In this document: one piece after another, positions 1 to 5,920 of the stretch
Layout: every line of letters starts with the position of its first letter
Numbering within the stretch: the stretch's first letter is position 1
From: Pyrodictiaceae archaeon
Lineage (GTDB): Archaea > Thermoproteota > Thermoprotei_A > Sulfolobales > Pyrodictiaceae
Direction: 5' to 3'
Length of the DNA stretch: 7,593 bases
NCBI GenBank assembly: GCA_027043685.1
Contig: JALUFI010000171.1
Span: 1-7,593, forward strand
Translations under genes and position numbers: made by a program
Notes under the pieces: generated by a model
The model's input: the letters and a program-made list of their open reading frames with translations, nothing else
Told to the model about the DNA's origin: nothing
The model's database searches: none

Positions 1-477
1 TTCCCGGTCATCGTAGTAGAAGCCTATCAGCGCCCAGCTGGAGATACCTGTCCCCTCCCACCCGATGAACATGAGCACCAGGTCGTCGGCGTAGACGAGG
101 AGAAGCATGCTGGCCACGAAGAAGCTATAGAACAGCCAGTACCGGTACGCCCCCCACTCACCGATGTACTCCACGCTGTACAGCGCTATGAGGAAGGAGA
201 GCACCGCGACAACAAGCCCAACTATCGCCGAGAGCGCGTCGACCCGGATGCTCGCCTCCACGAAGCCCGGCACCCACCACGCAGAGAACCTAGAGACACC
301 ACCCCAGCCCGAGGCGGCGGCTAGCGTGGCGAACAACGCGGAGGCGGCAACACCCGCCACGCCGGTCCAGGCAGCCCTCCTCCACCCCGCGCCGAGTAGG
401 CCCAGGAGGAGAACCAGGGCCGCGGCCGCGTAGGAGGAAACCACGGCAGCCAACGCGTACACGGCGGCACCCGCCAA
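1..477 (-). CDS. nuoL: Complex I antiporter-like subunit NuoL, N-terminal 159 residues (cut by window edge)
   Basis: This is the largest antiporter-like membrane subunit of complex I; it forms one proton channel at the far end of the membrane arm. The visible part has two or three hydrophobic helices (residues about 2-30, 36-58 and 80-102), then RVDALSA (78-84), YSVEYIGEW (100-108), FVASMLLLVYADDLVLMF (120-137) and GWEGTGISSWALIGFYY (139-155). The last block matches the NuoL TM5 signature, with its conserved channel glutamate at 141. The frame is open to base 1, so the C-terminal three quarters lie outside. I chose TTG at 477-475 because GGAGGTG ends 6 bases upstream; the in-frame GTG at 486-484 lies inside that site and has no usable ribosome site of its own. 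It follows nuoM by about 21 bases and is probably cotranscribed. The order K-M-L differs from the bacterial K-L-M. The identity is secure; the start is moderately so. Confidence 0.93.
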   Translation of the reverse strand, partial: MAGAAVYALAAVVSSYAAAALVLLLGLLGAGWRRAAWTGVAGVAASALFATLAAASGWGGVSRFSAWWVPGFVEASIRVDALSAIVGLVVAVLSFLIALYSVEYIGEWGAYRYWLFYSFFVASMLLLVYADDLVLMFIGWEGTGISSWALIGFYYDDRE

Positions 478-483
478 GGCCAG

Positions 484-490
484 CACCTCC
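484..490 (-). promoter_or_regulatory. Ribosome binding site of nuoL (GGAGGTG)
   Basis: The minus strand reads GGAGGTG, a 7-base match to the archaeal anti-Shine-Dalgarno sequence, 6 bases before the TTG at 477. It decides the start: the GTG inside the motif (486-484) is in frame but cannot be both ribosome site and start with proper spacing. Confidence 0.7.
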
Positions 491-498
491 TCCCCGGC

Positions 499-2055
499 CT
501 AGCCGCTGACCGCGTAGACGCTGCTAATCGTCCTCGACGCCGGGACGGCGAGGAACGCGACGGCCAGGAAGAAGACGATGCCGAGCAGCGCGAGCAGCGC
601 CAGGGGCGTGATGAGGCCCCGGCCGGTCCTCGTCTCCTCGGGCCTCGCGCCCCGGGCCCGGAGCCTCTCAGCAGCGGGGCCCCGGGGGCCGAGGAACATC
701 TCCCTGAAGGCCTGGAAGCTGTAGACAACGGTCAGCGTCATAGCCGCCGCTACGAGGACGGCGAACAACGCGTAGACCCCGGGGCCGAGCCGGGACGCCC
801 AGGAGGAGAACCCGAAGACGAGGTACACCTCGCTCCACAGCCCCAGCGTGGGCGGGAGCCCGGCGAGCAGCGAGAACCCCACCAGGGCCACCGAGGCAGC
901 CTTGGGCATGGAGGCGAGGAGGCCGCCGAGGTCCTCGAGTCTCCTCGTGCCCAGCAGGGCTATGAAGGCACCGGCCACGCCGAAGAGGATGGCCTTGCCG
1001 AAGGCGTGGGCCACGTAGTGCAGCACAGAGCCCGTCAACCCGTCAACGTTGCCCGTGGAGAGGCCTAGCAGCATGTACCCCATCTGCGAGACGCTGCTGT
1101 ACGCGAGCAGCCTCTTCACATCCCTCTGCACCAGCACCAGGAACCCGCCATAGAACATCGTCGCCACCGCCCAGAGGAACACGGCGACCTCCACCCAGGT
1201 GCTGCCCCAGAGCCCGTGGAAGAACCCGACACCGGCCCGTATCGCCGCGTAGCCCCCGAGGCCTATGAGGAGGGGGCTCAGCAGCGCCGACACCGGGGTA
1301 GGGGCCTCGGCGTGCGCGTAGGGGAGCCAGAGGTGGAGCCCCGCGTAGGCAGACTTAACGCCCAGCCCAGCCAACACGAGCGCGAGGGCCAACAGGCTCT
1401 CGGAGACCGCGACTAGGTAGCCCTTGCCCGGTATGTAGAAGTCGTAGGCCCCGGCGAGGAACACGCCGAGGAGGAACAGCAGCGCACCCACATGGGTCCA
1501 CACGAGGTAGATGAGGCCCACCCTGACACGGTCACCGTACCCGTAGAGGATTATGAGGAGGGCGCTCGGTATCAGCGTGAGCTCGAGGAAGAGGTAGAAG
1601 AGTATAGCGTTCCCCGCCAGCGCCGCGCCGAGCATGCCCGCGGTGAAGAGCTGGTAGAGCCCGTAGTAGAGCCCCCAGCTCCCCCCGCCCAGCTCCTCGA
1701 AGCGGTGCCTCATGTAGGGCACGGAGTAGGCCGCGATGAGTAGAGAGACGAGCACAACCGCGAGCGCGACTGGGGCCGAGACGCCGTCGATGAAGAGGCT
1801 GAACACGCCGACGCCCGGGACGCGGCTATACAGGGGATCCACGACGACGCGGCCGTGGTAGACGGATGCGAGGGGCCCAGCCAGGAGGATGAGAGAGACC
1901 AGCCAGGAGGCCACGGCGAGCCCGGCGTGGAGCCCCGCTGACCCCCTGCGGCCCGCGAGCAGGCTCACTATGCCGGAGGCGAGGGGGGTGGCGAAGGCCG
2001 CCCAGAGGAGGGGGGCGGAGAGGACCTCCTCGCTGCCAGGCACCACCGAGGCCAT
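499..2055 (-). CDS. nuoM: Complex I antiporter-like subunit NuoM (proton channel)
   Basis: This multi-helix membrane subunit forms one of the antiporter-like proton channels of complex I. From ATG at 2055 it is 518 residues, the usual NuoM length, with about 14 hydrophobic segments. Recognisable signatures are FLELTLIPSALLI (TM5 glutamate E158), GLGVKSAYAGLHLWLPYAHAEAPTPVSALL (TM7, lysine K234), QRDVKRLLAYSSVSQMGYMLLG, a TM11 region with H346, H350 and K354, and LPPTLGLWSEVYLVFG (TM12 glutamate E409). The lysine expected in TM8 is not visible: residues 257-269 read ALLSPLLIGLGGY. A charged loop near 455-480 precedes the last helix. The GTG at 2067 overlaps the nuoK stop; I prefer ATG 2055 because GGGGTGA lies 8 bases upstream. 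The gene could be named generically as a NuoL/M/N-family antiporter subunit, but the E-K-E pattern and its position favour NuoM. Confidence 0.93.
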   Translation of the reverse strand: MASVVPGSEEVLSAPLLWAAFATPLASGIVSLLAGRRGSAGLHAGLAVASWLVSLILLAGPLASVYHGRVVVDPLYSRVPGVGVFSLFIDGVSAPVALAVVLVSLLIAAYSVPYMRHRFEELGGGSWGLYYGLYQLFTAGMLGAALAGNAILFYLFLELTLIPSALLIILYGYGDRVRVGLIYLVWTHVGALLFLLGVFLAGAYDFYIPGKGYLVAVSESLLALALVLAGLGVKSAYAGLHLWLPYAHAEAPTPVSALLSPLLIGLGGYAAIRAGVGFFHGLWGSTWVEVAVFLWAVATMFYGGFLVLVQRDVKRLLAYSSVSQMGYMLLGLSTGNVDGLTGSVLHYVAHAFGKAILFGVAGAFIALLGTRRLEDLGGLLASMPKAASVALVGFSLLAGLPPTLGLWSEVYLVFGFSSWASRLGPGVYALFAVLVAAAMTLTVVYSFQAFREMFLGPRGPAAERLRARGARPEETRTGRGLITPLALLALLGIVFFLAVAFLAVPASRTISSVYAVSG

Positions 2056-2063
2056 CCCAGTGG

Positions 2064-2070
2064 TCACCCC
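2064..2070 (-). promoter_or_regulatory. Ribosome binding site of nuoM overlapping the nuoK stop codon
   Basis: The minus strand reads GGGGTGA. It ends 8 bases before the ATG at 2055, and its final TGA is the nuoK stop codon. Ribosomes finishing nuoK would sit on this site, so translation of nuoK and nuoM is probably coupled. The GTG inside the site (2067-2065) is in frame with nuoM and is an alternative start. Confidence 0.6.
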
Positions 2071-2378
2071 CTTAGCTCGCGGAGCGCCTCAACGCCGAGG
2101 CTCCTCCTGCGCCGGTAGACGAGCACGAGTATAGCCGCGACAACAGCTATCTCGGCTATCGTGAGCACAATCGTGGCGAGGAGGAGGGAGTAGAACCCCG
2201 GCCCCGCGTGGACAACGACGCCTATGTAGGCCGCGGTGAGGATAATAGAGTTGAACAACACCTCTATGGAGACAAGGAGCTTCAGCAGGCTACGCGAAGC
2301 CATGACCCCGTATATCCCGCTCGCCGCCCCCACCAGGGCGGCCGCGTAGACGAGAACCGCTGTCAAGACACCGTTCAC
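2064..2378 (-). CDS. nuoK: Complex I membrane subunit NuoK
   Basis: NuoK is a three-helix membrane subunit next to the antiporter-like subunits and carries two membrane glutamates needed for coupling. The predicted protein is 104 residues (family usually about 100), with hydrophobic segments near 4-26, 32-56 and 63-88. E39 in LLVSIEVLFNSIIL and E76 in VLTIAEIAVVAAILVLVYRR match the two conserved NuoK glutamates. A basic tail (RRRR) follows the third helix. I chose GTG at 2378 because GGGGTG lies 9 bases upstream; GTG at 2390 lies within that motif, is in frame, and would add four residues. The gene follows nuoJ after an unusually long gap and its stop lies in the nuoM ribosome site. The family call is firm because both glutamates and the size agree. 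Confidence 0.93.
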   Translation of the reverse strand: MNGVLTAVLVYAAALVGAASGIYGVMASRSLLKLLVSIEVLFNSIILTAAYIGVVVHAGPGFYSLLLATIVLTIAEIAVVAAILVLVYRRRRSLGVEALRELRG

Positions 2379-2387
2379 GACACGCCG

Positions 2388-2393
2388 CACCCC
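2388..2393 (-). promoter_or_regulatory. Probable ribosome binding site of nuoK (GGGGTG)
   Basis: The minus strand reads GGGGTG, 9 bases upstream of the GTG at 2378. It is a partial Shine-Dalgarno match of the same type as those before nuoM and nuoD. A small GAGAG/CTCTC inverted repeat (2402-2406 and 2411-2415, 4-base loop) lies just upstream. Confidence 0.5.
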
Positions 2394-2468
2394 GTTCCAC
2401 GGAGAGGAGCCTCTCGGTCACCCGCCTAGAGGGCCGGGGGCCAAGCCCCAAGCCGCCAAGGCCCGGAG

Positions 2469-2476
2469 AATAAATG
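2469..2476 (-). promoter_or_regulatory. TATA-like box upstream of nuoK (weak)
   Basis: The minus strand reads CATTTATT, the most AT-rich patch in a very GC-rich gap of about 185 bases between nuoJ and nuoK. It resembles the TTTAT core of crenarchaeal TATA boxes. A start site about 25 bases downstream would give a leader of roughly 65 bases before nuoK. No clear purine-rich BRE precedes it, so this is a candidate only. Apart from this site, two small hairpins and a GGGGC/GCCCC repeat near 2437-2449, I see nothing in the gap: no conserved small protein and no RNA gene. Confidence 0.3.
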
Positions 2477-2528
2477 CGCTGACACGAACCACCCGTAACG
2501 AGCCACGGCAGGAGCCGAGCATGCTGAT

Positions 2529-2544
2529 TGCCTAGCCGTAGGCA
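2529..2544 (-). repeat. Perfect hairpin 20 bases after nuoJ
   Basis: TGCCTA (2529-2534) and TAGGCA (2539-2544) form a perfect 6-base stem with a 4-base loop, 20 bases downstream of the nuoJ stop on the transcript. No T-run follows on the minus strand, so it is not a classical archaeal terminator. It could mark a transcript 3' end, a processing site, or nothing. Confidence 0.4.
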
Positions 2545-2563
2545 GGTGGCGCTGGAGGAGGCA

Positions 2564-3076
2564 TCACTCGCCGGCGGGGCCGGGGCTCCCACGCGCTATG
2601 GCGAGCGCCTCTATCAGCACCGTTGCAACCGTTATCACCATGAGGACTGTGCAGAGCCAGCAGTCGAGCAGCTGCCTCGCCGCCTCCCCGAGGCTGACAC
2701 CGGTGCCGAGCCTAGTGCTGGGCACCGGGTTCTCCAGCGCGTAGAACAGCAGCGGCGCCTCCAGCGCAGCGGCGGCCATCAGGGCTAGGAGCAGCCTCCC
2801 GGGCCTCCAGGCCCGCGGCTCCACGCTGCACCCAACCAGCATAACCACTATGGCTAGGAGGGTCACGCTGGTACCTATGTAGACGACCACGTGGAACACG
2901 GCTATGTAGCCATACCCCATCAGCGCCAGCACGGAGGCGACGCCAAGCGACATTATGACGAGCCAGGCTATCATGTGTACAGCCTTACGTGCAACCACCG
3001 CGCCGACCCCGCCCGCCGCGACCGCGGCAAGCGACGCCACGAGCGCAACGTCGAGCAGAGCCTGGCCGGAAGCCAC
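2564..3076 (-). CDS. nuoJ: Complex I membrane subunit NuoJ
   Basis: NuoJ is the five-helix membrane subunit whose third helix contains a pi-bulge that changes shape during turnover. The product is 170 residues, within the family range, with hydrophobic segments at about 7-28, 32-53, 57-81, 93-112 and 138-159. The diagnostic stretch is in helix 3: FHVVVYIGTSVTLLAIVVML (61-80) matches the NuoJ pattern of a conserved Tyr then Gly and a run to IML/VML, here with Thr where many homologs have Ala. Starting codon is GTG at 3076, 6 bases after the nuoI stop, with GGAGGG about 10 bases upstream. The C-terminus is short and soluble (ARGSPGPAGE). NuoJ sequences diverge strongly, so position between nuoI and nuoK supports the call as much as sequence does. 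A perfect 8-base inverted repeat lies inside the gene. Confidence 0.9.
   Translation of the reverse strand: MASGQALLDVALVASLAAVAAGGVGAVVARKAVHMIAWLVIMSLGVASVLALMGYGYIAVFHVVVYIGTSVTLLAIVVMLVGCSVEPRAWRPGRLLLALMAAAALEAPLLFYALENPVPSTRLGTGVSLGEAARQLLDCWLCTVLMVITVATVLIEALAIARGSPGPAGE
2700..2728 (-). repeat. Perfect 8-base inverted repeat inside nuoJ
   Basis: CCGGTGCC (2700-2707) is the exact reverse complement of GGCACCGG (2721-2728), with a 13-base spacer. The mRNA could form a strong hairpin within the nuoJ coding region, in the loop between the fourth and fifth helices. In DNA this GC-rich it may be chance. Confidence 0.45.
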
Positions 3077-3082
3077 GGCTGC

Positions 3083-3628
3083 TCAGCCCTCCCCGCCGCT
3101 GCTTGCCGGCTGCGCCTCCTCGTATACGATGCCCCTCTCCGGGTCGAGCCTGGCGCGGAGAAGGGGCTTCTCGGGGCTCCTCTCCTCATCCATCACCCTC
3201 CTGCTCCACAGCGCCCAGTCCACGGGATCCATGTCCATCGAGGGCACGTCCTCGTAGACCTTGTCGTGGACGAGGCTCTCGCTGAGCGCGTCCACGGGGC
3301 AGATGTCGACGCAGAGGCCGCAGAAGATGCAGCGCCCAACGTTGTAGCCGGGGCGGAGCCTCTTGTCCCCAGGCACCCTGTACATCTTGATGGCCCTGGC
3401 GGGGCATATCTGCGCGCAGAGGCTGCAGCCGATGCACTTCTCGTAGTGGAAGAGGATTACGCCGCGATACCCCGGGGGCCTGGCCTCCATGTAGTCGGGG
3501 TAGGGGAGCGTTATCGGGGGCTCCAGGAGCCTCTTGGCCGCGGTGGCTATCGCGTCCAGGTGCGCCTTCACCACGTTGGGGCGGCTCCGGTGCCCGCCCC
3601 TCCTCCTATCGACGCTCCTCTCGAGCAA
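3083..3628 (-). CDS. nuoI: Complex I ferredoxin-like subunit NuoI (two 4Fe-4S clusters)
   Basis: NuoI carries two [4Fe-4S] clusters (N6a and N6b in the standard nomenclature) and passes electrons along the peripheral arm towards NuoB and the quinone site. From TTG at 3628 it is 181 residues. Two full CxxCxxCxxxCP motifs are visible: CIGCSLCAQICP (Cys 65, 68, 71, 75) and CIFCGLCVDICPVDAL (Cys 100, 103, 106, 110), preceded by the typical EPPITLPYPDY and GVILFHYEKC. All eight ligands are present. The N-terminal 20 residues are basic and the last 30 or so look like a disordered acidic tail. I prefer TTG 3628 because GGAGGTG ends 9 bases upstream; GTG 3646 and GTG 3640 are in-frame alternatives, the latter inside the ribosome site. 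It sits between nuoH and nuoJ with short gaps, the standard order. The family call is very secure. Confidence 0.96.
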   Translation of the reverse strand: MLERSVDRRRGGHRSRPNVVKAHLDAIATAAKRLLEPPITLPYPDYMEARPPGYRGVILFHYEKCIGCSLCAQICPARAIKMYRVPGDKRLRPGYNVGRCIFCGLCVDICPVDALSESLVHDKVYEDVPSMDMDPVDWALWSRRVMDEERSPEKPLLRARLDPERGIVYEEAQPASSGGEG

Positions 3629-3637
3629 CCCCGGAGG

Positions 3638-3644
3638 CACCTCC
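3638..3644 (-). promoter_or_regulatory. Ribosome binding site of nuoI (GGAGGTG)
   Basis: The minus strand reads GGAGGTG, 9 bases before the TTG at 3628. The GTG it contains (3640-3638) and another at 3646-3644 are both in frame. The motif argues for the downstream TTG; no ribosome site is visible before 3646. Confidence 0.6.
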
Positions 3645-3652
3645 ACCGCTGG

Positions 3653-4675
3653 CTAGGGCTGGGCGTAGACGGGGTGAATGAGCGCGGAGAGCGCGAATGC
3701 TGTCAAGGCGAGGGGGAATAGCCGGCTCCAGAACATGGAGGCGACCTGGTCGAGCCTCATCCTGCCGTAGACGCTGCGGAGGAAGACAGCGAAAAGCATC
3801 AATGCCAGGGTCTTCGCGAACACCCAGACACTGCCCAGCAGGGGGTCGCTGAAGGGCGCCCAGCCCGCGAGGAACAAGTGGGTGAACATGAGCATGAGCA
3901 CGTATAGCTTGAGGTAGTCGAGCGCCATGACCAGCGCGTAGAGGATGCCGGTGTACTCGGTGTAGGGGCCCTGCACAATCTCCTGCTCACCCATCACGAG
4001 GTCGAAGGGCACGCGGTCGGTGACGAGGAGGGCTGCTATGAAGAAGAGGAGCGCCGCCACCGGGTTCGCCACTATGCCGGGCACGTGGCTCCTGGCCTGC
4101 TCCTCGACTATCGAGACGAAGTCCATGCTACCATACATCATTGCCGCGGCGAGCATGCTGGCGAGCAGCGTCGCCTCCCCGGTGACCGCTACCAGGGCCT
4201 CCCTGCCGGCGCCGATGTAGGTGAACTTGTTGTTGCTAGCCCAGCCCATGATTATCACGAGTATCGGGACCAGGGAGAGGATAGCGTAGGCGGCTATGAG
4301 GCTGAGGCTGCTCCGGAACCCGTAGACCCCGGGCCCGCCGGGCACCATGGTGAACGCGAGGCTCGCCACGGTGAAGGCGAGGATGGGGCTCAGTATGAAG
4401 CTCCACTTCTCGGCTCCGACTGGCACAATTATCTCCTGGAAAGCGAAGCGTATGCCGTCGGCGAGGAGCTGGAGGGCGCCCCCGAGCCTCCTGGAGACGT
4501 AGAGGGGGCCAACCCTCATCTGGACACGGGCAGCCATCTTCCTCTCAGCCCAGATGACGAACAACGCCACAGCCATGAAGGTGAGCAGCCCCGGGTAGAC
4601 CAGGGGCGCCGCAACCGCCCGCAGCGCCCACCGGGGCAGACCCAGCGCCGAGGCGAGCCACGCCAGGGGGTCCAC
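3653..4675 (-). CDS. nuoH: Complex I membrane subunit NuoH
   Basis: NuoH anchors the peripheral arm and forms the membrane side of the quinone tunnel. From GTG at 4675 it is 340 residues, typical for the family, with about eight hydrophobic helices. Family signatures in order are WAERKMAARVQMRVGP (42-57), LLADGIRFAFQEIIVPVGAEK (71-90, the amphipathic quinone-tunnel segment), GWASNNKFTYIGAGREALV (144-162, matching the GWGSNNKY block), DRVPFDLVMGEQEIVQGPYTEYTG (220-243, the acidic loop of complex I), and RMRLDQVASMFWSRLFPLAL (305-324, matching RLRYDQLM). The PFD and TEY elements favour complex I rather than a membrane-bound hydrogenase. GGAGGTG lies 9 bases before GTG 4675; the GTG inside it, at 4687, is in frame and would add four residues. 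The gene follows nuoD by roughly 36 bases and precedes nuoI by about 24. Confidence 0.95.
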   Translation of the reverse strand: MDPLAWLASALGLPRWALRAVAAPLVYPGLLTFMAVALFVIWAERKMAARVQMRVGPLYVSRRLGGALQLLADGIRFAFQEIIVPVGAEKWSFILSPILAFTVASLAFTMVPGGPGVYGFRSSLSLIAAYAILSLVPILVIIMGWASNNKFTYIGAGREALVAVTGEATLLASMLAAAMMYGSMDFVSIVEEQARSHVPGIVANPVAALLFFIAALLVTDRVPFDLVMGEQEIVQGPYTEYTGILYALVMALDYLKLYVLMLMFTHLFLAGWAPFSDPLLGSVWVFAKTLALMLFAVFLRSVYGRMRLDQVASMFWSRLFPLALTAFALSALIHPVYAQP

Positions 4676-4684
4676 CGCCTCAGC

Positions 4685-4691
4685 CACCTCC
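4685..4691 (-). promoter_or_regulatory. Ribosome binding site of nuoH (GGAGGTG)
   Basis: The minus strand reads GGAGGTG, 9 bases before GTG 4675. The GTG of the motif (4687-4685) is in frame with nuoH and would be taken as the start by a longest-frame rule. Confidence 0.6.
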
Positions 4692-4711
4692 CCTCTCGGA
4701 GCCCTCTTCTG

Positions 4712-5920
4712 CTACCTGTCCGCCTCCGGGGGGAAGTAGTCGATGCTCCCGTAGATGGCGGGCAGGTCCATCAACGTGTGGCCCCGGGCCAGTGCGTCGA
4801 ACAGCACCACGTTCCTCGCCGAGGGGGTCACGATGCGGAGCCGGTAGGGCTTCATCCCGCCATCACTCACCAGGTAGTAGGTTATCTCGCCGCGGCCCAT
4901 CTCCCCCCTGCCCAGCACCTCCCCGGGCCGGGTCTTGAGCCGCACATAGCTCCCGGGGAGCTTGAGCCTCCCCTTCCCAAGCCAGTGCCGCACCGCAGGC
5001 GGCACCGTCTTGGTGAACTTCTCGGCCATGAAGGGGCCCTCGGGGAGCCCCCGGAGAGCCCTATCTATTAGCTCCAGGCTCGCCTCTATCTCGCGCAGCC
5101 GGACCCAGACCCTCTCCAGGGCATCGCCCTCGCTGCCCACCACGGGCTCGAAGTCCAGCTCCCCGTAGGCAGCGTAGCCAGTCATCCTCGCATCGTAGCG
5201 CACCCCGCTCGCCCTTAGATTCGGCCCCGTCGCGCCCAGCGCCACCGCCTGCTTCGCCGTCATCACACCCACGCCCTCCAAGCGGCCACGGATGACCGGG
5301 TTGTTGAAGAACACCTTGTCGTACTCCCGGAGCCTCCTAAGCATGTACCTCTTCGCCTTCTCGAACTCCTCGCGGAAAACCTGGGGCAGGTCCCTCCTCA
5401 CGCCCCCGAAGACGGGATAGGTGTGGGTCAGCCTTGACCCAGTGAGCAGAGAGGCCAGGTGGATGAATACCTCGCGGTCACCGAAGGCCCACATGTACAT
5501 GGTTGAGTGGTTGAGGAAGATGCCTCCGATGCCTAGGCCGTAGAGGTGGCTCGCGATACGGTTAACCTCGCAGAGAATGGTGCGGAGGTAGCGGGCCCTG
5601 GGCGGGGGCTCCACGCCCAGAAGCCTCTCCACAGCCTCTACGTAGGGCAGCGTGACGTTACAGGCATCGATAATCGTCATGCGCTCCACGAGGCTAATAA
5701 TCCTCACATACTCCCTGCCCTCGGCAAGCTTCTCAACAGTGCGGTGCACATACCCGATATCAGGGTCGACACGGACAATAACATCGCCGTCGAGGTAGAC
5801 GATGAGCCTCATATGCCCAGACGCCGGGTGCTGCGCACCGATATTCAGCTCGACAACCCGGAGCCCCTCACTGCTCCCAAGCTCCCGCCCAACCATGCCG
5901 GGAAGCTGGACCAGCGCCAA
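4712..5920 (-). CDS. nuoD: Complex I 49-kDa-type subunit NuoD
   Basis: NuoD is the large peripheral subunit that, with NuoB, shapes the quinone-reduction site; it descends from NiFe-hydrogenase large subunits. From TTG at 5920 it is 402 residues, about normal length. Signatures are ELNIGAQHPASGHMRL (24-39), IGYVHRTVEKLAEGREY (56-72), EVNRIASHLYGLGI (118-131), GATGPNLRASGVRYDAR (229-245), GEMGRGEITYYLVSDGGMKPYRLRI (339-363) and a C-terminal IYGSIDYFPPEADR. The CxxC pairs that bind NiFe in hydrogenases are absent at both ends (only Cys 87 near the first site), so this is not a hydrogenase. Two quinone-pocket features differ from the Thermus/E. coli pattern: HPASGH for HPxxHG, and SLVER for PYxDR. 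The start is uncertain: TTG 5920 has GGGGTG 8 bases upstream, while ATG 5896 lacks a ribosome site but would also leave the conserved core intact. It is first in the cluster, divergent from nuoC. Confidence 0.96.
   Translation of the reverse strand: MALVQLPGMVGRELGSSEGLRVVELNIGAQHPASGHMRLIVYLDGDVIVRVDPDIGYVHRTVEKLAEGREYVRIISLVERMTIIDACNVTLPYVEAVERLLGVEPPPRARYLRTILCEVNRIASHLYGLGIGGIFLNHSTMYMWAFGDREVFIHLASLLTGSRLTHTYPVFGGVRRDLPQVFREEFEKAKRYMLRRLREYDKVFFNNPVIRGRLEGVGVMTAKQAVALGATGPNLRASGVRYDARMTGYAAYGELDFEPVVGSEGDALERVWVRLREIEASLELIDRALRGLPEGPFMAEKFTKTVPPAVRHWLGKGRLKLPGSYVRLKTRPGEVLGRGEMGRGEITYYLVSDGGMKPYRLRIVTPSARNVVLFDALARGHTLMDLPAIYGSIDYFPPEADR

Noticed and set aside
608..614. C box-like GTGATGA of a C/D box guide RNA on the plus strand
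   Set aside because: It is inside nuoM on the antisense strand and the nearest plausible D box (CTGA) is about 90 bases away, too far for an archaeal C/D RNA.
2391..2563. A small gene or tRNA hidden in the nuoJ-nuoK gap
   Set aside because: I find no cloverleaf, no conserved short protein and no ribosome site followed by a plausible small frame; the overlapping minus-strand frame there is Arg/Gly/Ser-rich and out of frame with nuoJ and nuoK.
2891..3721. Long open frame on the plus strand opposite nuoJ, nuoI and the end of nuoH
   Set aside because: It is antisense to clear genes, including both ferredoxin motifs of NuoI, and has no recognisable protein features.
4085..5071. Long open frame on the plus strand opposite nuoH and nuoD
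   Set aside because: It lies entirely antisense to two well-conserved genes. Its product is rich in His, Arg, Glu and Pro without any domain, as expected from a GC-rich shadow frame.
4712..5920. Large subunit of a membrane-bound NiFe hydrogenase (Mbh/Ech type)
   Set aside because: The N-terminal RxCGxC and C-terminal DPCxxC metal-ligand motifs are missing, and the C-terminus ends in the complex I pattern SID...EADR.
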